Positions 1-5,689 of a stretch of DNA of 5,708 nt are shown here, in pieces; position 1 is the stretch's first letter; every line of letters starts with the position of its first letter. The stretch comes from Granulosicoccaceae bacterium (GTDB taxonomy: Bacteria > Pseudomonadota > Gammaproteobacteria > Granulosicoccales > Granulosicoccaceae): NCBI GenBank assembly GCA_023301405.1, contig JALZUX010000265.1, positions 1 to 5,708 of the forward strand, written 5' to 3'. The notes beneath the pieces were generated by a model. The model was given only the letters and a program-made list of their open reading frames with translations, was not told where the DNA came from and did no database searches. The translations under genes and the position numbers were made by a program.

Positions 1-2
1 AG

Positions 3-203
3 GGTCAGATTAAAGCGCCAGCTTTAAAAGAAAAGCCTCTATCACCGTCAGCATCGCGGCTGAAGAACCCCGCTTATTCCTTGATGAACGGCAAGTTTTG
101 CGCCTTAGCCGCTTGGCTGTTGAGCAGCGAATCTCGTGAGCAATACAAGGGTGTTATAACAGCGAAAGCCACTTGGAATTATAGAAAACGGACACAGTTA
201 TAG
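3..203 (+). other. Open reading frame entering from the left edge; possible gene end or remnant
   Basis: The frame beginning at base 3 is open for 66 codons before the TAG at 201-203. It could be the C-terminal end of a gene that starts outside the window, or a decayed repeat remnant. An internal ATG at 84 would give only 39 residues (MNGKFCALAAWLL...) and has no Shine-Dalgarno sequence. The translation is rich in Ser, Lys, Ala and Leu, with a basic end (NYRKRTQL), and I recognise no domain. Its 3' end overlaps the possible promoter and the first direct repeat, which argues against a functional coding end. I treat it as doubtful; it may simply be a chance open frame. Confidence 0.2.
152..160 (+). 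promoter_or_regulatory. Possible extended -10 promoter element
   Basis: TGTTATAAC fits the extended -10 pattern TGnTATAAT with one mismatch. No good -35 hexamer lies 16 to 18 bases upstream, which extended -10 promoters can tolerate. A transcript starting near 167 would have a leader of about 160 nt containing the direct repeats and the stem-loop at 211-246. It is the best -10 candidate I see, but it rests on one short match. Confidence 0.25.
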
Positions 204-210
204 AAAGCGG
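179..210 (+). repeat. Two 13-bp direct repeats, 19-bp period
   Basis: TTATAGAAAACGG (179-191) and TTATAGAAAGCGG (198-210) match at 12 of 13 positions and are separated by 6 bp. A 19-bp period is close to two helical turns, so two proteins bound here would sit on nearly the same DNA face. The repeat could be a regulator site for the cluster or a trace of local duplication. The regulator, if any, is unknown. Confidence 0.5.
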
Positions 211-246
211 CAGACCCGATGAACTAGCTGTTTTAGTGAGGGTCTG
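211..246 (+). other. Stem-loop in the leader
   Basis: CAGACCC (211-217) and GGGTCTG (240-246) are perfect reverse complements around a 22-nt loop. Inside it, ACTA (223-226) and TAGT (234-237) can pair again around a 7-nt loop, giving a two-tier hairpin with an asymmetric internal bulge. It is not followed by a T-run, so it is not a standard intrinsic terminator. It could be a 5'-UTR structure or a protein-binding palindrome. Confidence 0.4.
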
Positions 247-318
247 ATCAATGAGAGCTACATCGCGAGGAAAAGGCAGAGTAGTTGCAGCTAATCCTCC
301 GGCACGATCCAACACTTT

Positions 319-323
319 CAGGA
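319..323 (+). promoter_or_regulatory. Ribosome binding site of the first cluster gene
   Basis: CAGGA lies 7 nt upstream of the ATG at 331. It is a good Shine-Dalgarno core at normal spacing and supports this start. Confidence 0.7.
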
Positions 324-330
324 ATACTTA

Positions 331-1227
331 ATGAATTATCCGATCAAAGCGTCTTTGCCGCCTGCGATCCTTTTTGCCATTGTTGGAGTCGTTGTGCTTT
401 ACGCGGCACAGCTACTGGTATTTCCAGAAGTTGACTCTGGCATGTACTACCGGATTGTATGGGGCAATGCGATATCGCCTGTCATTGTTGCGATCTTCCT
501 GACCGCCATGTTTTTGTTGTTCAGTAAGCGTCGAAAACTTGGCGTTGAAAAAAAGATGTCAACGTATTTTCTGAGCGATGTTGGCCCAAGGCTATTTGAC
601 CACCAAACCCGTATTGAAGACGTCACCGATCAATATCCAGCTGTGCGTGACAATTTGCTGGTGCATCGCTGGCGGCAGATGCAATTGCTTATAAATAAAA
701 CGACTAATTCAAATGATATGCAAGGCGTTCAAAATCATGCGGAAAACGAAACAGAGCACCTGCAAAACTCATACTCCTTGCCTCGCTATTTTGTGTGGGC
801 GTTACCGATTGTGGGGTTTATCGGCACGGTGTGGGGGATTGGTTTAAGTATTTCTTTTTTCTCAGACACCATGAGTTCCAGCCAGGCAGGTGCCAGTGTG
901 TCGTCAATGCTGCAGCAAAATATTCCGCTGGTCACCAAGGGGCTATCCACCGCGTTTGATACCACGCTATTGGCGCTTGTGTTAAGTGTGCCTGTAACCG
1001 GATTTTTAGTCATGACTGAGCGCGATGAACGCGATTACCTGTTAGGACTTGATGAGCAGTGGCGCCGCTTTCTGGCTATGCGGCCAAACCCCGCTGCCGA
1101 GTTTGAATCAGCAGACGTAGATCACCCTGATCATCACAGTCATGCACAAGCGGTAGGCGAGACGCTTCGTGATCTGCGTGAAGACGCGTTTGATCATTAC
1201 CAGCAACGCTTAAATCACAGAGACTAG
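331..1227 (+). CDS. MotA/TolQ/ExbB-family proton channel protein, four predicted membrane spans
   Basis: This is probably the ring-forming ion-channel subunit of a stator-type complex in the inner membrane. Four hydrophobic segments are visible at about residues 11-32, 47-65, 152-176 and 204-228. The third contains GFIGTVWGIG (162-171), which matches the family's G-x-x-G-T-V-x-G signature. The fourth contains STAFDTTLLAL (206-216) and a Pro at 221, like the Thr- and Pro-containing last helix of TolQ and ExbB. The basic stretch SKRRKLGVEKK after span 2 puts the roughly 85-residue loop in the cytoplasm. The C-terminal tail of about 70 residues is also cytoplasmic and includes a His-rich patch (HPDHHSH, 265-271). 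The layout of four spans, a loop between spans 2 and 3 and a cytoplasmic tail is MotA-like, while the signature is closer to TolQ/ExbB. There are no cysteines. Family assignment is firm; the exact subfamily is unknown to me. Confidence 0.9.
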   Translation: MNYPIKASLPPAILFAIVGVVVLYAAQLLVFPEVDSGMYYRIVWGNAISPVIVAIFLTAMFLLFSKRRKLGVEKKMSTYFLSDVGPRLFDHQTRIEDVTDQYPAVRDNLLVHRWRQMQLLINKTTNSNDMQGVQNHAENETEHLQNSYSLPRYFVWALPIVGFIGTVWGIGLSISFFSDTMSSSQAGASVSSMLQQNIPLVTKGLSTAFDTTLLALVLSVPVTGFLVMTERDERDYLLGLDEQWRRFLAMRPNPAAEFESADVDHPDHHSHAQAVGETLRDLREDAFDHYQQRLNHRD

Positions 1228-1235
1228 CGTGGATA

Positions 1236-1245
1236 ACACTAGTGT
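1236..1245. repeat. 10-bp perfect palindrome after the channel gene
   Basis: ACACTAGTGT is its own reverse complement. It lies 9 bp after the stop of the channel gene, in the only sizeable gap inside the cluster (84 bp). No T-run follows, so it is not a terminator. It could be a small operator or a chance palindrome. Confidence 0.3.
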
Positions 1246-1311
1246 GTGCCGTCGTTTGGGTTTCGCTATTGATTCACAGCGCCCGATTCTCATGAATTAC
1301 GTGGGTTGCCA

Positions 1312-1890
1312 ATGTTAGCGGTCGGGTCAAGTCGTAAGCTGACGCTTGAGCTATTTCCGTTCATCAGTTTATTTTTGTGTGTGATCGGCGTGTTGGCCTT
1401 TTTGCAAAATTTACTGGTCATGGGTGATATCGGTGCGTCAGAAGAAGACGCTGATCAACCACAGATTTTCCAAACCTCGTATCAGATAGATACCTACCCG
1501 GATCGGCTGGTGTTGTTACCCCCTGATTCACCACTAACGCAATTGCGTGAAACGCTTACTCTGGATGAGCAGGCCGGTATTGACTCCATTATAGCCGGGC
1601 GCGGATTTATACGTGAAGCACAAGGGCTTGAATTAGACCTGGGGCCCAACTTCAATGAAGACTATTTGCGCATTGCGCTTAATGAAATTGCCACCATTAA
1701 TCGGGTATCAAAAGAGCGCGGCCTTGCGTACGAAGAATATATTTTGTTCCAGATACACAGCGGTGGCAGTGATGCCTACCACTACTTGGTAAATCTATTG
1801 GATCTGCCACAATACAGCCACATTCGATCCGGGTTAGATATAGCCGACTTCGACGCCGCAGAAGAAACTCAAGCCGAGGTGCCGCAATGA
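1312..1890 (+). CDS. ExbD/TolR-like single-span protein lacking the usual transmembrane Asp
   Basis: This 192-residue inner-membrane protein has a short N-terminus, one span at about 14-36 and a periplasmic domain. The span begins LFPFISLFL (14-22), which aligns with the ExbD/TolR start TPFIDVML; the position of the proton-carrying Asp is Ser19 here. Near the C-terminus, YILFQIHSGGSDAYHYL (143-159) reads as strand, turn and helix, and IRSGLDIAD (171-179) as a final strand, resembling the small ExbD periplasmic fold and the next gene product. I chose ATG 1312. A TTG at 1306 would add two residues but has no room for a ribosome binding site, and the frame is closed by a TGA at 1270. Upstream of 1312 only a weak GTGGG is seen. 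The stop overlaps the next start (ATGA), implying coupling. ExbD-like identity is inferred from a short motif and topology, so it is moderately sure. Confidence 0.75.
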   Translation: MLAVGSSRKLTLELFPFISLFLCVIGVLAFLQNLLVMGDIGASEEDADQPQIFQTSYQIDTYPDRLVLLPPDSPLTQLRETLTLDEQAGIDSIIAGRGFIREAQGLELDLGPNFNEDYLRIALNEIATINRVSKERGLAYEEYILFQIHSGGSDAYHYLVNLLDLPQYSHIRSGLDIADFDAAEETQAEVPQ

Positions 1891-2477
1891 GTCTTGATTC
1901 GCTTACTGATCTCGTGTCCAACGCGGTTGGTGTTTTAATACTGTTATTGCTAATGACTGCGCTGCAGTCCAGCAACCCTCACTATGAACCACCACTACCC
2001 ATTGAACACCAAAGTGGTTTGCTGCCTCAGTTTTACTACGTGCACCGGGATCGTATCCAAACCATAGACGTTAACGCCGCCTTTACAAATGGCTTATTAG
2101 CGGCTAGTGAATCAGACGCAGAGTTTCGTGTTAATGCTGATTTTATGGGGCGTCAGGATGAATTTTTAACTCTTACTCTTCAGCCTGTTGATACCGAGCA
2201 TTGGCCAAAATTTGAAGAGCTTGCCAATATCGATTCTGTGCTTGGCAAATCGGCCGCCGGTATCGACAACAGCACGCGATTTGCTTTTTTCTTCGTTAAA
2301 GATGAAGGCAACGGTGACAGCTTTAAAGAGTTTTCAAAAATCAGACAATGGTTCCTTGATCGCGGTACGGCGGTCGGGTGGTTACCGGTCACTGATGATA
2401 ACCCGGCCTATTTATGCAGCTGGGGTAACGTTGCCGCCTGCCGGTACAGTCCATCCTACTATGGGCAGCAAAGCTAG
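1887..2477 (+). CDS. Second ExbD/MotB-like single-span protein, with an Asp at the start of the span
   Basis: This 196-residue protein has a very short N-terminus, one span at about 9-27 and a periplasmic domain. The segment LTDLVSNAVGVLILLLL (6-22) places Asp8 at the cytoplasmic entry of the helix, like the Asp of MotB (FADMMTLLLCFF), so it may carry the ion. In the periplasmic part, FAFFFVKDEGN (132-142), a helix, then TAVGWLPV (161-168) repeats the strand-turn-helix-strand layout of the preceding protein, suggesting the two are paralogues. No OmpA-like peptidoglycan-binding domain is present. Cys177 and Cys185 near the C-terminus could form a periplasmic disulfide. The ATG overlaps the previous stop by 4 nt, and GAGGT six bases upstream is a good Shine-Dalgarno. 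Reality of the gene is near certain; the ion-carrier role is inference. Confidence 0.8.
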   Translation: MSLDSLTDLVSNAVGVLILLLLMTALQSSNPHYEPPLPIEHQSGLLPQFYYVHRDRIQTIDVNAAFTNGLLAASESDAEFRVNADFMGRQDEFLTLTLQPVDTEHWPKFEELANIDSVLGKSAAGIDNSTRFAFFFVKDEGNGDSFKEFSKIRQWFLDRGTAVGWLPVTDDNPAYLCSWGNVAACRYSPSYYGQQS

Positions 2478-4003
2478 TGAATCAAAAGCCCCCACATGCC
2501 CCTGACAACAGACGTAAGCGCAGCCGCATTGAAGCAATCCGCTCATGGTTTGAAGCAGCAGATCAGAGTGCCCACAGTGCGCAACCCGACCCCGATGCCT
2601 ATCGCGCCATCACCGCAGACGCTCGTGAACAGTCGTTAAGTCGCCACGATAAAAAACTGCATGACATCACTGACCTTCAAACCAACTTACGCATCAAGGT
2701 GTTTATTGGCCTTGCATCAGCGTTGGTGGTGTTATCAGTAGCAGCGTGGCTATTGCATAGCCGCCTACCTGACTACAACGAAACTGCACCGCAAAGCCTT
2801 GCCACCTGGATCGAACAACAAAAGATGCTCAGGCAAATGCAGCAGGTGCAGCAATGGCTGCAGGAAGGTAAGGCGCAAAGTGACTTGCCTCCACCGCAGA
2901 ACATCGAAGAATTACAGGCGTGGTTGGACCAGATAGAGCTCAACCCCGATATACAAAAGCTTGACCCTGACGAGGCAACCGGAGAGCCGGGGTTTGTACC
3001 TTTTCAATGCTCTGCAATGCCGATGAATTGCCCGGCGTCAGATGTACCCAGTGGTTCTGGTGAGCCGCGTATCGAGCTAGGCTATTTAGTGCGCAACGCC
3101 AAAACAATGCTGGTAAACAATGGTGAATGCGACGAAGCGGTTAACCTGATGGGTGAATACGAAAGCTTGTTTGGGTGGCGTAAGTCAGAGGCTGTCACCA
3201 AAGCACAAACCGAGCTCTCAGTAGCGCGTTGCTTTATGGATAGTGAAGACACAGAAAAAGCGCAAGTCCATTATCAACGTACTTACTGTGCGTCTGTTGC
3301 AGACCCTGATCCTGATCAGGCGATGAGCGCACTTTACGGATTGGCGCGTATCGCCTGGCTTGATAAAGACTCGGCCTTGTTAAACAATCGTGTGCAATGC
3401 AGTGAAAGCCTGCTTGATTATCATCTTCAGGAAGATCCGGACGTAAACGCTTTATACAACTACATCACTCTATCGTTAATGCATTATGAATTCCTTGACG
3501 ACACCAGAGAAGCCATTCGTCTGGAAGAAAAAGCCATAACCACCGCACGTGAACTGGCCGTCAGTGCCGGGCCTGAAGACCGTGAAGAGCACTTGGGCTT
3601 GATGCTGACCCTACAGATGAACCTGATGGAAGGTTATCTCACTATCGGTGAGGCAGAGCCCATGGTGCGCCTGTTTGATGAACTAAAGAGCAACCCTTTG
3701 CTAGAAGACGGTGATCGGCTTGTCGCACTGGGGTTGTTGGTCATGCAAGATCTAATCGATGGCAATACACAATCGGCCAGAGAAACCATGAATAACATCA
3801 TGGTGCGCTACCAGACACTTGCTGAATTTACCACCATATGGTCATGGAGTGCGTTTGATCGCTGGCAGCTAAAAACTAAATCTTCCCGCAGTAGTGAGGT
3901 TGATACATTGATCAGAGAACTACGGTTAGCACTTGCTGCCGACAGGCCGCCTGACTCACTGCAAAAGTTGTCTAGAGTACTTGCAGCGCTGGGGGCAGGG
4001 TAA
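2477..4003 (+). CDS. Single-span membrane protein with a large helical, TPR-like periplasmic region
   Basis: This 508-residue protein has a basic cytoplasmic N-terminus (NRRKRSR at 11-17), one span at 73-94 and about 410 residues predicted in the periplasm. After the span comes a Gln-rich amphipathic helix (about 111-133) that could be a coiled coil, then a Pro-rich linker. From about 196 to 440 the protein is nearly all helical pairs of TPR-like character, for example around KAQVHYQRTYC and AIRLEEKAITTARELA, though no textbook TPR consensus is repeated. Six cysteines (178, 185, 218, 252, 271, 308) all lie after the span, an even number consistent with three disulfides. The start is a GTG sharing one base with the previous TAG; there is no strong Shine-Dalgarno, so translation probably depends on coupling. 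The next in-frame Met lies beyond the span. The likely role is a scaffold or partner-binding arm. I do not recognise a named family. Confidence 0.8.
   Translation: MNQKPPHAPDNRRKRSRIEAIRSWFEAADQSAHSAQPDPDAYRAITADAREQSLSRHDKKLHDITDLQTNLRIKVFIGLASALVVLSVAAWLLHSRLPDYNETAPQSLATWIEQQKMLRQMQQVQQWLQEGKAQSDLPPPQNIEELQAWLDQIELNPDIQKLDPDEATGEPGFVPFQCSAMPMNCPASDVPSGSGEPRIELGYLVRNAKTMLVNNGECDEAVNLMGEYESLFGWRKSEAVTKAQTELSVARCFMDSEDTEKAQVHYQRTYCASVADPDPDQAMSALYGLARIAWLDKDSALLNNRVQCSESLLDYHLQEDPDVNALYNYITLSLMHYEFLDDTREAIRLEEKAITTARELAVSAGPEDREEHLGLMLTLQMNLMEGYLTIGEAEPMVRLFDELKSNPLLEDGDRLVALGLLVMQDLIDGNTQSARETMNNIMVRYQTLAEFTTIWSWSAFDRWQLKTKSSRSSEVDTLIRELRLALAADRPPDSLQKLSRVLAALGAG
3991..4000 (+). promoter_or_regulatory. 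Purine-rich ribosome binding site inside the end of the TPR-like gene
   Basis: GGGGGCAGGG ends 5 nt before the ATG at 4006 and supplies a plausible Shine-Dalgarno core for the last gene. It supports that start; the stop of the preceding gene is only 2 nt upstream of the ATG. Confidence 0.5.
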
Positions 4004-4005
4004 TC

Positions 4006-5664
4006 ATGGCTATTTTCGAGCAACTGCTGAAAAATCAGTTAACGCAAGCCAAGCCCGCACCAGACGCCGCTACCGATCAACATGAAACCGCAACACCTTA
4101 TCGTCGCTGGGCACTCGGTTTCAGAACCCTTATCCGCCTGCGTTATTTATCGATCAAGAAAAGCGTGTTGGCAGACAACCGTCAGGCACTTCGATACGAA
4201 GTAACCACCGACGATGTGCAGCACGGTGTGCTTGATAAAGTGCTGGTTGCACGCAAAGCCGGTAAATGGTGGGCAGTGCTGTTACGGCCTTACGTGTTTT
4301 ATCCGCTGGTGTTAGCGCTGTTGGCGTTGGCTGCCTACGCGGTATTCCTGTCTCAAAAGGCGGCGCATGAGCGGGCGGTGTTCAAAAATAATATTCCACA
4401 TTATGCTGATACGGTATACCAACTAAAATCGTTGCAAGGGCAGACTGAAAAGTCAGACACCCATGATGATCAAGTCGCCGTCACAGAGCGCGCGATAGAT
4501 GATTCAAAACAGCAAATAGTTGATTATTTCCAACTGCAGCCAGCGATTGTCGAAGTGTTAACCCCTGTCCTTGACGGAGTCCGAAGTAGCGACCTGCCAC
4601 AGCCCGAATTAGTCAAAAGAGTTAAGCTCCTTAATGATCAACTGTTTAGTAACAAGGTGCCCTACTACATCAGTTTAGTGACAGAAATAGCCGATTGCGC
4701 ACACCTACCCATAGAAACTTTTCTGCCCCGCTTGTTTGGTGGTGGAGAGCACACTGATGAAACCTGCTTAGTACATGCCTTGTTATCTTTCCATGTTGAC
4801 GAACATCGCTACTACGCCGATGGTGAAGTTGATCACTTAGCCTATTTTACACGCCGCCTTGATGAGCTCACCATCTATGAGCAAGGGGTTTTAGGGCGGG
4901 TGCATATCGGTGACAACACTGCTCAGATTATGTTGAGTAATATTGAAGGCGCCAGCGCAAGTTCACTCAACGCCGTTAATGAAGGCGAGCTGCAAACTAA
5001 GCTGATGCCGCAAGGCATGCCTGACGTCTACGGACTGGAGTCACTAGCCAGGCGTTTGCAAAGCCGGGTGATAGAGCAATACGTTGAAGAATTTGAGCAG
5101 TCATGGCGCTGGCGGCTACAGCGCGTGTTTAATCAGTTGACGGGCAGGGACTCAAGCTTGCTGGTGGCGGCGGCACAAAAGCTACAGCGTCGCACCGCTG
5201 ATGTAACAGCCTTCCATGAAGTGCAGCACCTTGTTGATCAATTTAATGATCTTCAAGAGCCAGGCTGGTTTCAAAATACCCTGGACGAAGTCGGTGATAG
5301 CGTTCCATCGAATGCAAAATTCCGTGAGCATGTATTGTGGGAGTTATCAGCTTTTTTTACACACTTTGCCTACGGTGGTGAGCTTAACGGTATTTTGCTA
5401 AATGAGTTTACAGCGATAACACTTGACCCCATGCTGCAGGATCAGCCTCACTATTACAGTATTCGAATTCTACTACCGGTATTGCAAGCGATGCAGGAAG
5501 GGACACTTGAAAGTGTACCGCCAACACCGGCTTCAACGCTTGGGGATGTGGCGCGGTCTTATAAGTTATTGGCGACGAACGCTGATGAGTTAGATACCTT
5601 AGCACGGGATTCTTATCGGATTTTATTCGGGCGGGAATTACCGGGATTGGTGGAGTTACAGTAG
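4006..5664 (+). CDS. Membrane-tethered protein with a periplasmic gluzincin-like HEVQH metallopeptidase domain
   Basis: This 552-residue protein has a cytoplasmic N-terminal part of about 95 residues with a basic stretch (RRWALGFRTLIRLRYLSIKK, 33-52), one span at about 97-115 and a long periplasmic part. Residues 120-215 are mainly helical. A second block (about 216-315) holds two cysteines, 231 and 254, which could pair, and reads as alternating strands and helices. The C-terminal helical block contains HEVQH (404-408), the zinc-binding and catalytic HExxH pattern, followed 38 residues after His408 by Glu446 in ELSAFF, a sensible third ligand for a gluzincin. This arrangement makes a zinc metallopeptidase likely, but specificity is unknown and I cannot name the family. 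It ends the cluster and is followed by a probable terminator. An alternative is a non-catalytic domain derived from a peptidase. Confidence 0.8.
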   Translation: MAIFEQLLKNQLTQAKPAPDAATDQHETATPYRRWALGFRTLIRLRYLSIKKSVLADNRQALRYEVTTDDVQHGVLDKVLVARKAGKWWAVLLRPYVFYPLVLALLALAAYAVFLSQKAAHERAVFKNNIPHYADTVYQLKSLQGQTEKSDTHDDQVAVTERAIDDSKQQIVDYFQLQPAIVEVLTPVLDGVRSSDLPQPELVKRVKLLNDQLFSNKVPYYISLVTEIADCAHLPIETFLPRLFGGGEHTDETCLVHALLSFHVDEHRYYADGEVDHLAYFTRRLDELTIYEQGVLGRVHIGDNTAQIMLSNIEGASASSLNAVNEGELQTKLMPQGMPDVYGLESLARRLQSRVIEQYVEEFEQSWRWRLQRVFNQLTGRDSSLLVAAAQKLQRRTADVTAFHEVQHLVDQFNDLQEPGWFQNTLDEVGDSVPSNAKFREHVLWELSAFFTHFAYGGELNGILLNEFTAITLDPMLQDQPHYYSIRILLPVLQAMQEGTLESVPPTPASTLGDVARSYKLLATNADELDTLARDSYRILFGRELPGLVELQ

Positions 5665-5668
5665 GGTT

Positions 5669-5689
5669 GCCTGCCGGCGGCTTTTGTTT
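5669..5689 (+). terminator. Weak probable intrinsic terminator of the cluster
   Basis: Five bases after the last stop, GCC, a bulged T, G, loop CCGG and CGGC form a short GC-rich hairpin followed by TTTTGTTT. The place and the T-rich tail fit a rho-independent terminator. The stem is only about four pairs with a bulge, so efficiency is uncertain. Confidence 0.45.

Larger units (their letters stand above)
1..330. other. Leader/intergenic region upstream of the five-gene cluster
   Basis: No convincing complete gene lies in these 330 bases. One frame is open from base 3 to a TAG at 201-203 and is listed separately. A short hairpin occupies 10-27 (TTAAAGC, loop GCCA, GCTTTAA). A possible extended -10 box, a near-perfect direct repeat and a longer stem-loop follow between 152 and 246. 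From 247 to 318 nothing is recognisable. The region ends with the good Shine-Dalgarno sequence of the first cluster gene. It is the likely place for the cluster promoter, but no -35/-10 pair stands out. Confidence 0.6.

Noticed and set aside
10..27. Hairpin TTAAAGC-GCCA-GCTTTAA as an intrinsic terminator
   Set aside because: The stem is AT-rich and is followed by AAAAG on the + strand and AATCTGACC on the - strand, so no T-run follows in either direction.
786..1013. 75-residue ORF on the minus strand
   Set aside because: It lies wholly inside the channel gene, antisense to the signature spans, and has no ribosome binding site or recognisable domain. The same holds for the minus-strand ORFs at 1697-1975, 2180-2392, 3808-4023 and 5408-5605.
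1306..1311. TTG at 1306 as the start of the first ExbD-like gene
   Set aside because: It would add only two residues, and the only purine-rich stretch touches the codon directly, leaving no spacing for ribosome binding. ATG 1312 is the better start.
331..2477. Zorya-type ZorA/ZorB anti-phage stator
   Set aside because: ZorA carries a long cytoplasmic tail and ZorB an OmpA-like peptidoglycan-binding domain. Neither is here, and no ZorC, ZorD or ZorE-like gene follows.
331..2477. Flagellar MotAB or PomAB pair
   Set aside because: There are two small single-span partners rather than one, neither has a peptidoglycan-binding domain, and no flagellar gene is present.
2188..2505. 105-residue plus-strand ORF in another frame
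   Set aside because: It overlaps the end of the second ExbD-like gene and the start of the next gene, and its composition is not protein-like (many Ser, Pro and Thr runs). The overlapped genes have clear membrane architecture. The 61-residue frame at 5216-5401 is rejected likewise.
2477..5664. TonB or TolA as the fourth or fifth gene
   Set aside because: Neither protein has the long Pro/Lys-rich or Ala-rich linker or a recognisable TonB/TolA C-terminal domain. One is TPR-like and the other carries HExxH.
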